A stretch of DNA of 41,802 nucleotides from an uncultured Acidimicrobiales bacterium (lineage in GTDB: Bacteria; Actinomycetota; Acidimicrobiia; Acidimicrobiales; SHLQ01), in the NCBI GenBank assembly GCA_938040365.1, contig CALHXU010000007.1, positions 1-41,802 on the forward strand, given 5' to 3'. A model generated the notes under the pieces. The model did not search any database and was not told the origin of the DNA. It saw nothing but the letters and a program-made list of their open reading frames with translations. Shown piece after piece: positions 1 to 6,788 of the stretch (its first letter is position 1; every line of letters starts with the position of its first letter). The position numbers and the translations under genes are program-made.

Positions 1-220
1 GTGGGGACAGGCCCCATGACGGTTCTCAGGGCAGTGGGGACAGGCCCCATGACGGTTCTCCGGGCAGTGGGGACAGGCCCCATGACGGTTTGAGGACTTA
101 CGTGAACCCGTCGGTTTGCAGAGGGCACAGGATAATGGGGACAGGCCCCATGACGGTTTTGGGACAATGGGGACAGGCCCCATGATGGTTTTGAGGACTA
201 CATGAACCCGTAGGGTTGCC
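1..220. repeat. Short palindromic repeat cluster (five copies)
   Basis: Five copies of a 24-base unit lie at 1-24, 34-57, 67-90, 135-158 and 167-190. The core is TGGGGACAGGCCCCA, a 5-bp stem (TGGGG/CCCCA) around ACAGG, followed by GACGGTT. Copies 1-3 are spaced exactly 33 bases apart and copies 4-5 are 32 apart. A second element of about 30 bases (GAGGACT...TGAACCCG...GGTTGC) follows copy 3 (91-120) and copy 5 (191-220), so a larger block of about 100 bases was also duplicated. I see no gene here. The inter-copy gaps are too short for CRISPR spacers. A REP-like family is the best reading. Confidence 0.85.
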
Positions 221-312
221 CAGGACACTGTGGTGGCGTCCCATCGGAGGTGTAATACCGAGCCTGGCGTAGGTTCCTTCACGAGCAACCAACTCAGAAG
301 GAAACCCACGTC

Positions 313-1195
313 ATGTAACAGCAAGTATCTCCCGTCGACCAGATTCGTGTCGAAATCAACGATGTGTTTGGGTCGGGACATCCGATCGATGAGTGTGTCG
401 AGGAGTTGATGCGCCACTCGGTGCGTCTTGTGCTCCAACAAGTATTGGAGGACGTAGTAACCGGTTGGTTGGGCCGCGACTGGAACAGTCGCAGTGGTGA
501 ACACGTCTGTGATGGGCAACGCAACGGTCATGGCGATCTCACGATCAAGACCACAGCTGGCGAGTCCACCGACGCTTGGGCCGATTTCTTGATCGGACTC
601 ACCGATTGCGGCCCGAAGATCCCGCTGCTCACGTCTCCGATGGAGCCAAAGGTCAAATAACGCTGTCGACACATCGCTTCCCGAGTGCTGCGACAACGAT
701 GCCTCACCCACCGGGCACGAAACGCGCTCGCGAAGACCCCAAGAACTCGTCAGCCCGAGATCAAGGCCGAACTCTTTGAGATCTTCGACAACCCCGACCA
801 ACTCGTCGGGCAACCAGTCGTCGACCACGAATAGCGTCGGACCGACGTGTTCGCTGATCTGCACCGCCATCAACTCCCGGCCGCAGTTACATGTCTCGAA
901 GATGACCGTCACGCGCTCATCGCATACCTTCGGTTCCGGATTGAACAGCACAAATCTGATCGAAGGGACCTTCGATGAGACCAGACGATGCGCAAAAGTG
1001 ATCGGCTGGATGCCCAGCGAAGCATCGTGTCTTTCACTCGTGTGGGCTGTGCTCGACCGAGCCTCGACCGGCCGGCGAGGACTGCACTACACCCCAGCGA
1101 TCAGTCGGCACATCGCAGGCATCTGCCACCAACTCCTCAGGACCGAGTTACCCCAGACCTGGGATGCCACCGACACAGTGACTGAGGGTAGCTAG
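313..1195 (+). pseudogene. Decayed IS256/mutator-family transposase
   Basis: Three blocks of an IS256-type transposase survive in order. The N-terminal part (about 319-657, frame 1) carries LQQVLEDVVTGWLGRDW and QRNGHGDLTIKTTAG, as in the family. The reading frame has a stop at 316-318, directly after a possible ATG, and another at 658-660. After that second stop comes the RQRCLTHRARNALAKTP block (691 on) and then LPAAVTCLEDDRHALIAYL (about 870-930), interrupted by a stop near 830. The C-terminal NSTNLIEGTFDETRR and MPSEASCLSLVWAVL blocks then read in frame 2, so there is a frameshift near 935-950. The central part, which should hold the first catalytic aspartates, is deleted: about 290 codons remain against roughly 400 in intact members. 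It cannot be active. I could not define the terminal inverted repeats. Confidence 0.85.
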
Positions 1196-1364
1196 CTTTC
1201 TGTGTTGGTGATGGTCCTGATTCGCGAGTCAGTAACAGTGTCGATCAGTGAGACTTGATCGGTCAGTGACCTGATCCCAGAAGTACCAACAATTGGGCGC
1301 ATCTCCGCAGTGATTTCATGGAGGTTCGTTTCAGTAGACGTGACCACCAAGAGTTCGTTAGTTG

Positions 1365-1381
1365 ATAGGGCCTGTCCCTAT
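1365..1381. repeat. Solitary palindrome related to the left-edge repeats
   Basis: ATAGGG-CCTGT-CCCTAT is a perfect 6-bp stem. Its reverse complement, ATAGGGACAGGCCCTAT, has the same ACAGG loop and GGG/CCC stem as the repeats at 1-190, but with an AT closing pair. Confidence 0.6.
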
Positions 1382-1457
1382 GAGTTAGATCGCAGCAATC
1401 TACGGGGTAACGATGATTGGTGGCCGGTAGGTGGTGTTGGTAAAGGGCTGGGGTGGC

Positions 1458-1473
1458 GGTTTCACGTGAAACA
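1458..1473. promoter_or_regulatory. parS: parS site 1 (ParB binding)
   Basis: GGTTTCACGTGAAACA matches the near-universal parS consensus TGTTTCACGTGAAACA at 15 of 16 positions, including the whole GTTTCACGTGAAAC palindrome. It lies 174 bases upstream of the parA start and 49 bases from an identical second copy. Confidence 0.95.
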
Positions 1474-1506
1474 AACGACTAGGTTCTACAGCGGTTAGCC
1501 AACACC

Positions 1507-1522
1507 GGTTTCACGTGAAACA
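1507..1522. promoter_or_regulatory. parS: parS site 2 (ParB binding)
   Basis: This is a second, identical GGTTTCACGTGAAACA site, 125 bases upstream of parA. Two identical sites this close suggest a ParB nucleation centre just upstream of the par operon. Confidence 0.95.
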
Positions 1523-1631
1523 CGACCTCGTCGTTGATCTATCAACGGTGTTGCTGGCGTTGTTCATGTTGTAGATGTGTCAGTTGTGGAAAAAGTCGAT
1601 TCTCGTTTAGTACGTTTCTTTGAAGTTGGGA

Positions 1632-1637
1632 TACTGT
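1632..1637 (+). promoter_or_regulatory. -10 box of parA (leaderless type)
   Basis: TACTGT fits the actinobacterial TAnnnT -10 box and ends 9 bases before the parA ATG. No Shine-Dalgarno is visible, so the transcript probably starts at or near the ATG. Confidence 0.5.
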
Positions 1638-1646
1638 CTCTGAATT

Positions 1647-2948
1647 ATGAGCTCAGCACAAGTGATAGCGGATTCATCCACACGGGTGATTGCCATTGCG
1701 AACCAAAAAGGCGGCGTCGGTAAGACAACGACGACCGTTAACTTGGGGGCGGCATTGGCGGAAATGGGTCAACGAGTACTTCTCATTGACCTCGACCCAC
1801 AGGCGAACGCCAGCACTGGGCTTGGGATTAATCCCAGGTCGATTGAGAAGAACATGTATGACGTTCTTCTGGCAGACACGCCACTAGAGGACACAATCGA
1901 ACCGGCGCCCGATGTGGAGGGGTTGTTCCTCGCTCCATCGAGCCTTGACCTTGCGGGCGCGGAGATCGAACTCGTGCCCGGCTTTAACCGCGAACGACGG
2001 TTGATCGACGCGTTGTCACCCATCGTGGACGACTACGACTTTGTATTCATAGACTGCCCACCGTCGCTCGGTCTACTTACCATCAATGCGTTGGTTGCTG
2101 CCACCGAAGTTCTCGTGCCGATTCAGTGTGAGTACTACGCACTCGAAGGTGTCGGGCAGTTGGTACGAAATGTCGAACTCGTGCGGAAGAGCTTGAACCC
2201 GTCCCTCGAGATTTCGACGATTGTGCTTGTCATGTACGACGCTCGCACCAAGCTGGCAGGACAGGTTGTCGATGAGGTGCGAGCGCACTTCGGTGAGATT
2301 GTCTGCAAGATTGTCATTCCTCGAGTCGTGCGTCTTTCAGAGGCACCGTCGTATGGCCAACCCATCACCGTCTTTGACCCTGAGAACCGCGGGGCACAGG
2401 CATACCGCGACCTTGCGAACGAAGTGCTCGGTAACGAACTCGATCTTGATGAGTCGCCTGCGCAAGCACCCCTTCAGCCCGGGATCGGACTTGCGAGTTC
2501 GCCGGTGGTAGAGCCTGATGATACTGCTCAAGACTCTCGAGTGGAGGAGACCGTTTCTGAGCTTGAGGTGTCCGAAGAAGAAGATGAAGCGCTCGAGCGT
2601 GATGACGTTGACGCTGGTAGTGGATCTTTCGATGAGGACGATATTTCTGATGGAGAAGCTCAATCCAATGAAGATGTACTCGGAGGCGTGAAGTCGGACT
2701 TGGAAGCACTCGTCGCGACTACTGAAACTGCAGAGCAGCGAGAAACTGCAGAGCAGGAAGAAACTGCAGAGCAGGAAGAAACTGCAGACGAGGTCCTCGA
2801 CTTGAGAGAACGCGAAGAGCGCGACGACGAAGATCGTGTCACGACCGAGGCTGAGGACACAGAGCTTGGCGCCGTGCCATCGATGCCATCGCCCAACCCA
2901 GTTATCGACTTAATCCAACCCCACGATAAGCAAGGAGACCGCTCATGA
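1647..2948 (+). CDS. parA: Chromosome partitioning ATPase ParA with acidic C-terminal extension
   Basis: ParA is a Walker-type ATPase that binds DNA non-specifically when ATP-bound and moves ParB-parS complexes to segregate the origin. The deviant Walker A motif KGGVGKT is at residues 21-27, the A' motif IDLDPQ at 47-52 and Walker B FIDCPPS at 134-140. The core ends near residue 263, the normal length for the family. It is followed by about 170 extra residues that are strongly acidic and low in complexity. This tail contains an ETAEQ(E/R)E repeat encoded by three copies of an 18-base unit at 2724-2777. The stop overlaps parB by four bases (ATGA), so the two genes are translationally coupled. 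The family call is certain; the role of the tail is unknown. Confidence 0.97.
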   Translation: MSSAQVIADSSTRVIAIANQKGGVGKTTTTVNLGAALAEMGQRVLLIDLDPQANASTGLGINPRSIEKNMYDVLLADTPLEDTIEPAPDVEGLFLAPSSLDLAGAEIELVPGFNRERRLIDALSPIVDDYDFVFIDCPPSLGLLTINALVAATEVLVPIQCEYYALEGVGQLVRNVELVRKSLNPSLEISTIVLVMYDARTKLAGQVVDEVRAHFGEIVCKIVIPRVVRLSEAPSYGQPITVFDPENRGAQAYRDLANEVLGNELDLDESPAQAPLQPGIGLASSPVVEPDDTAQDSRVEETVSELEVSEEEDEALERDDVDAGSGSFDEDDISDGEAQSNEDVLGGVKSDLEALVATTETAEQRETAEQEETAEQEETADEVLDLREREERDDEDRVTTEAEDTELGAVPSMPSPNPVIDLIQPHDKQGDRS

Positions 2949-3835
2949 ACCGACCTAGTGGACTTGGTCGGGGCCTCGGAGCCCTCATACCCTCCGACGT
3001 CACCAACGACGCCGATGCAACCTTTCAGACCGTAGCGGTGGCCTCTATTCATCCGAATCAGTATCAGCCGCGAGAGCACTTCGACGAAGAGAACCTCGAC
3101 GCCTTAACAAACTCAGTGCGCGAACTCGGCGTGCTCCAACCATTGCTTGTCCGAAGGGACGGGGACCGCTACGAGCTCATTGCGGGTGAGCGTCGTTGGC
3201 GTGCGGCAAAGCGCGCCGGCTTACAAGATGTGCCGGTCATTGTGCGCAACGCCGACGACACTGAATCACTTGAACAAGCGCTTGTGGAGAACCTCCATCG
3301 CCAGGACCTCAATGCGATTGAAGAGGCTGTTGCGTATCAACAGCTCATCGATGACTTCTCATTTACCCAGCAAAAAATCGCAAAGCGAGTGGGTAAGTCG
3401 CGTTCGGCAGTTGCGAACACCCTTCGCCTCTTGGCGCTTCCTACCGGGGTGCAGCGACTCGTTTCTGAAGGCCGACTGAGTGCTGGGCATGCCCGCGCGA
3501 TCGTAGCGGTCGAAGATGATGCTGAGCAGCTTCGGATCGCTGAGCAGGTCGTTGCGCAGGATCTGACAGTTCGTGATGTTGAGCGGTTGATGCGCGGCGA
3601 GACCATCGGTGATGGCGATGGCATTACCCTCGATCTGACAACGAAGCCGTCGACCGGAAAGCGACCTGCGCCGGGCAAGACCCGAGAGCCAGCGATTCTC
3701 GAGCTAGAGCGATTGTTATCTGAACGACTCGAGACGACCGTTGGTGTGTCACTTGGATCCAAGAAGGGCAAGATCGTGATCGATTATGCCGATCTCGACG
3801 ATCTGGAACGAATCTATCGCACGATCGTATCATAA
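2945..3835 (+). CDS. parB: Chromosome partitioning protein ParB
   Basis: ParB binds parS, spreads along DNA as a CTP-dependent clamp and stimulates ParA. The 296-residue product opens with the conserved GLGRGLGALIP segment. It has the ParB/Srx CTP-binding domain (GERRWRA at 81-87, ENLHRQDLN at 115-123), a helix-turn-helix at about 140-160 (FTQQKIAKRVGKSRSAVANT) and a C-terminal dimerisation segment. An AAGGAGA ribosome site 6 bases before the ATG and the four-base overlap with parA fix the start. Its target sites lie at 1458-1522. Downstream it converges with the cwlM-like gene. Confidence 0.97.
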   Translation: MNRPSGLGRGLGALIPSDVTNDADATFQTVAVASIHPNQYQPREHFDEENLDALTNSVRELGVLQPLLVRRDGDRYELIAGERRWRAAKRAGLQDVPVIVRNADDTESLEQALVENLHRQDLNAIEEAVAYQQLIDDFSFTQQKIAKRVGKSRSAVANTLRLLALPTGVQRLVSEGRLSAGHARAIVAVEDDAEQLRIAEQVVAQDLTVRDVERLMRGETIGDGDGITLDLTTKPSTGKRPAPGKTREPAILELERLLSERLETTVGVSLGSKKGKIVIDYADLDDLERIYRTIVS

Positions 3836-3836
3836 C

Positions 3837-3872
3837 CGAACGTTTGTTCGTTTATAAACAATATGAATTGTT
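3837..3872. terminator. Possible bidirectional terminator between parB and cwlM
   Basis: Two small perfect hairpins sit in the 35-base gap between convergent genes: CGAAC-GTTT-GTTCG (3837-3850, followed by TTTAT) and AACAAT-ATGA-ATTGTT (3857-3872, overlapping the cwlM stop). The stems are weak, but the position and T-richness suit termination. The first hairpin also matches the CGAAC-N4-GTTCG LexA-box pattern. Confidence 0.4.
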
Positions 3873-4896
3873 ATCGCTGCTTTGCCTGACCGAGGTCGGT
3901 CAGGTGAGTAGCGGTACTTGGCACGGCGACCCAACGCATGACTGCGTCATGAATCGCGCTTGATATTTCACGTCGATAGTCGCCGAGCTGATCGCGTCCT
4001 CCAAGCCGGAAAACGACTGCTGGCATTCGAGTTTCTCGAAGTACGGGCGAGCGAGACCCTTCGACCGACCCAGGAATTCGTAGCGCGAGCGATAATTCAT
4101 CGATAACAAAGTTTGCGAGGTCCTTGCCCCCATAGCTCGAATACGAATCGGTTTCGTAGAAGGAGGCCTCGCATGCGTCGTCGGGAACCGCCATTAAACC
4201 CATGTAGATCTCGGCATCGAATTGGTTTGCTGCGCGTGCATGGGTCGATCCGTCGTTGTGATGCAGAAGCAGGACTCGGGCGCCAACGGCGCGCAGTACT
4301 TTGCCGAGTTCGCCTGCGACGACGGGGGAGTAGCCGAAGTCGCCGATGACGATTCGTCGGCCGACGAGGCTTTTGGGGCTATTGCGCAGACGTTCTTGAT
4401 CGCGAATTGCCGCGATTGGACGAGCTGCGTTTGCCGATAGTCGGAGCCGAGTGAGGGTCGCGACCGTTGTTGGTCCTGCAACTCCATCGACTGGTATGCC
4501 CGCGTTTCGCTGAAAATCGGCCACACCAATCTCGGTCTGAGGTCCGAAAATTCCATCGATCCAACCACTATCGAACCCCAAGCTGCCAAGGAGCAGTTGC
4601 AGTTCGGCAACATCGTCTCCACGCATCATGGGCGTGCGACGACACAACAATCGGCCGCCAAAGAAGTGCGCGGCTTCGTCGAGGGACTTCCAGGTTTCCC
4701 CACCAACGATGCCGGTACCTTCGAGACCTCGCTGTCGTTGAAAGGCGACGACCGCATCGTGGGTTCGTCCAGCGAAGCGATCGAGGTGAACCGTCTCGAC
4801 CAAATAGCCAGCGAGTGTGAGTTTGCTGTGAAGTTCCACGACGGCTTCACCAACGTCTCCGCGCTGCAAGCGGGCGCGTTGGGGGGTTTGGTTCAT
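3871..4896 (-). CDS. cwlM: CwlM-like peptidoglycan regulator (degenerate amidase with two PG-binding domains)
   Basis: The 341-residue product has two peptidoglycan-binding type 1 domains (about 5-70 and 83-150, each with a GxFGPQT/FAGRTHDAV..FQR motif) and a C-terminal domain resembling N-acetylmuramoyl-L-alanine amidase type 3. No signal peptide is visible. The usual DPGHGG zinc motif reads GDFGYSP and the usual SIHxN motif reads YMGLMAV, so the zinc-binding histidines appear lost. In mycobacteria CwlM acts in the cytoplasm and, when phosphorylated by PknB, activates MurA. The context here matches (between parB and trx genes). The ATG at 4896 was chosen because a TACAGT -10 box ends 8 bases before it; an upstream start at 4926 is possible. 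Confidence 0.85.
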   Translation of the reverse strand: MNQTPQRARLQRGDVGEAVVELHSKLTLAGYLVETVHLDRFAGRTHDAVVAFQRQRGLEGTGIVGGETWKSLDEAAHFFGGRLLCRRTPMMRGDDVAELQLLLGSLGFDSGWIDGIFGPQTEIGVADFQRNAGIPVDGVAGPTTVATLTRLRLSANAARPIAAIRDQERLRNSPKSLVGRRIVIGDFGYSPVVAGELGKVLRAVGARVLLLHHNDGSTHARAANQFDAEIYMGLMAVPDDACEASFYETDSYSSYGGKDLANFVIDELSLALRIPGSVEGSRSPVLRETRMPAVVFRLGGRDQLGDYRREISSAIHDAVMRWVAVPSTATHLTDLGQAKQR

Positions 4897-4904
4897 AGGT
4901 TCAG

Positions 4905-4910
4905 ACTGTA
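4905..4910 (-). promoter_or_regulatory. -10 box of cwlM (leaderless type)
   Basis: On the minus strand, TACAGT ends 8 bases upstream of the ATG at 4896. This supports the shorter start. Confidence 0.5.
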
Positions 4911-4952
4911 GTGAATGAACCAGCACAAGTGGGTCAGCCTCTCAAAACCCGA

Positions 4953-4982
4953 AACTGCCCCGGCGGGTAAGCCGGGGCAGTT
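4953..4982 (-). terminator. Strong hairpin terminator after trxA
   Basis: A perfect 12-bp stem (AACTGCCCCGGC / GCCGGGGCAGTT) with a 6-base loop lies 27 bases after the trxA stop. On the minus strand it is followed by TTTCGGGTTTT. It closes the long minus-strand operon and insulates cwlM. Confidence 0.85.
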
Positions 4983-5009
4983 GGAGTTCGTGGTGACGAT
5001 GTGATCGAC

Positions 5010-5339
5010 CTACATGTGGTCGGCGAGCTCCTCGAGGATTGCATCCTTGGACTTTGCGCCGATCATCCGAGCCACTTGTTCGCCATCTTTGAACACGATC
5101 ATGGTTGGAATACTCATGACCTCGTACTGGCGAGCAGTGGTTGGTGCGTTATCGACGTTCACCTTGGCAATGGTGACTGAGCCAACTTGTTCGTCTGCAA
5201 TCTCGTCGAGGATTGGCGCGATTGCCTTGCATGGACCACACCATTCGGCCCAGAAATCGACGAGGACGGTGCCTTGATCGGCGCCGACTGCGGCTGCGAA
5301 ATCAGCGTCGGAGAGTTCTACTACGTTTTCTGAGGCCAT
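5010..5339 (-). CDS. trxA: Thioredoxin
   Basis: This is a 109-residue classical thioredoxin with the active site WCGPC at residues 33-37, the cis-proline segment MSIPTM and the normal family length. It reduces protein disulfides in the cytoplasm, using electrons from the thioredoxin reductase encoded 82 bases upstream. ATGGAGCC precedes the ATG. It is the last gene before the hairpin terminator at 4953-4982. Confidence 0.97.
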   Translation of the reverse strand: MASENVVELSDADFAAAVGADQGTVLVDFWAEWCGPCKAIAPILDEIADEQVGSVTIAKVNVDNAPTTARQYEVMSIPTMIVFKDGEQVARMIGAKSKDAILEELADHM

Positions 5340-5421
5340 CGTGGCTCCATTTCTTAGTTGCGACTTACGAGGTTAGAAACCAGCGTAGAGCCAATTGCAT
5401 TCCAGATTCGGGTATTGGCCG

Positions 5422-6399
5422 TTAGGCGTGCGCGTCGTCGTTGGCTTCGAGCCAGCGCTCGGCTTCGAGTGCAGCCTGACAACCTGATCCCGCCGCAGTG
5501 ATCGCTTGACGGTAGTAATCATCTTGCACATCGCCCGAAGCAAAGACACCTTCGATGTTGGTGGCGGTCTTTCCTGGTTGGGTTTTCAGATAGCCGTTGT
5601 CTTTCATGTCGATCTGGCCTTCGAACAATCCGGTGTTCGGCTTATGTCCAATCGCAATGAACAGGCCCGTTACGGCAAGGTCTGAGATCGAATCGTCGAG
5701 GTTGTTCTTGATTTTGACGTGTTCGAGCTTTGTCTCACCGACATATTCGACGACCGAGGTGTTCCACAAGAACTCGATCTTTGGGTTTGCGTGCGCTCGG
5801 TCCTGCATGATCTGGCTCGCACGGAGTTCGTCTCGGCGAACAACGACGTAGACCTTCGAGGCGAACCGGCTGAGGAAGTTCGCCTCTTCGAGTGCTGAAT
5901 CGCCTCCACCGACGACTGCGATGTCTTGATCGCGGAAGAAGAATCCGTCGCAGGTCGCGCACGTCGAGAGCCCATGTCCAATGAGTTCATTCTCGCGGTC
6001 GAGTCCAAGCATGAGTGACTGGGCACCGGTCGAGATGATCACGGTCTTTGCGAGGTGGGTTGGCTCAGCTTCGGTATCTCCAACCCAAATTTTGAAGGGA
6101 CGCTCGGACAAGTCGACTTTGCTTGCCTTGACCGTGTCGATTTCTGCGCCGAAGCGTTCGGCTTGCTTCTTGAAGCCCATCATCAACTCAGGGCCCATCA
6201 CGCCGTCGGGGAAACCGGGGAAGTTCTCGACGTCGGTGGTCAACATCAGCTGGCCTCCGGGTTGGTCGCTCGTGGAACTTGGTTCGCCCTCGAGCACGAG
6301 CGGCGCGAGGCTGGCGCGAGCTGTGTAGATGGCGGCGGTGAGTCCGGCGGGTCCGGAACCAATAATGACGACGTCGCGAACCTGATCGCTACCTGACAT
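5422..6399 (-). CDS. trxB: Thioredoxin-disulfide reductase
   Basis: This 325-residue low-molecular-weight thioredoxin reductase transfers electrons from NADPH through FAD to thioredoxin. Visible motifs are the FAD-binding GSGPAG at 14-19, the redox-active CATC at 147-150, the NADPH-binding GGGDSA at 164-169 and the C-terminal FAD motif GVFASGDVQDDYYRQ. AGGAG sits 7 bases before the ATG. Pairing with trxA and proximity to the sigma/anti-sigma pair mirror the mycobacterial sigM-trxB2-trxC cluster, where SigM links oxidative stress to this locus. Confidence 0.97.
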   Translation of the reverse strand: MSGSDQVRDVVIIGSGPAGLTAAIYTARASLAPLVLEGEPSSTSDQPGGQLMLTTDVENFPGFPDGVMGPELMMGFKKQAERFGAEIDTVKASKVDLSERPFKIWVGDTEAEPTHLAKTVIISTGAQSLMLGLDRENELIGHGLSTCATCDGFFFRDQDIAVVGGGDSALEEANFLSRFASKVYVVVRRDELRASQIMQDRAHANPKIEFLWNTSVVEYVGETKLEHVKIKNNLDDSISDLAVTGLFIAIGHKPNTGLFEGQIDMKDNGYLKTQPGKTATNIEGVFASGDVQDDYYRQAITAAGSGCQAALEAERWLEANDDAHA

Positions 6400-6469
6400 G
6401 AGAATCTCCTGGGGGTCTTAGTAAATCTCTACTGCAGCCGGGAGGCTCTCGGTGCGATAGTGCGATGAG

Positions 6470-6778
6470 TTATTCGACGCGCTTTCGCCAGAGGAGCCAA
6501 CCACCAATGCTGAAGGCCAAACCGATGATCAGGTACACGAGCCATACACCGAGCCCGAGCACCGAGTTGGTGAACTGACTCAAGAGATGGACGATGCCGA
6601 TCAACAGCATGATCACTGCGGGAACACCCAATATGACGATGACAATTCCATAGACCGCTCCGCGAGCAGCCTTTGTAACTGGTTGGGTCGTCTTGTGCTT
6701 TACATTGTCGACCAAACCAACGATGGTTTCGGTCGCCTGCTGGGGCCAGTCAGGAGTCGAGTCACTCTGCATAGACAT
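6470..6778 (-). CDS. Small two-helix membrane protein
   Basis: The 102-residue product (MSMQSDSTPDWPQQATE...) has a short polar N-terminus, then two hydrophobic helices at about 42-66 and 75-96, and ends in WRKRVE. I do not recognise a family with certainty; it resembles the phage-holin-like or 'putative superfamily III' small membrane proteins of actinobacteria in size and layout only. It starts 10 bases after the anti-sigma stop and lies 70 bases before trxB, so it is part of the operon. A start at the second ATG (6772) is equally possible. The longer reading frame that continues upstream to 7462 is only an overlap with the anti-sigma gene. Confidence 0.75.
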   Translation of the reverse strand: MSMQSDSTPDWPQQATETIVGLVDNVKHKTTQPVTKAARGAVYGIVIVILGVPAVIMLLIGIVHLLSQFTNSVLGLGVWLVYLIIGLAFSIGGWLLWRKRVE

Positions 6779-6788
6779 GTACCGGAGC

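Larger units (their letters stand above)
1196..1646. other. Gene-free spacer upstream of parA (parS region)
   Basis: This 450-base stretch has no convincing gene. It holds a near-palindrome CTGATTCGCGAGTCAG (1217-1232), several GATC/GGTCAGTGA-type repeats (about 1243-1275), an isolated palindrome related to the left-edge repeats (1365-1381), two parS sites (1458-1473 and 1507-1522), and one DnaA-box-like 9-mer (1585-1593, reverse strand TTTTCCACA, one mismatch to the E. coli consensus). A single DnaA box does not make an origin. The parS sites next to parA do suggest that oriC is close on the chromosome. rsmG, which normally precedes parA, is not found here. Confidence 0.7.

Noticed and set aside
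1-190. CRISPR array at the left edge
   Set aside because: The gaps between repeats are only about 9 bases (44 in one case) and similar to one another, not unique spacers. No cas genes are present.
776-1195. Intact 139-residue gene
   Set aside because: Only its second half matches the IS256 C-terminus. The first half is out of frame with the transposase, so it is a fragment of the pseudogene.
1585-1593. Replication origin at the DnaA-box-like 9-mer
   Set aside because: Only one box is present and no AT-rich unwinding region or dnaA/dnaN genes are seen; it may be chance.
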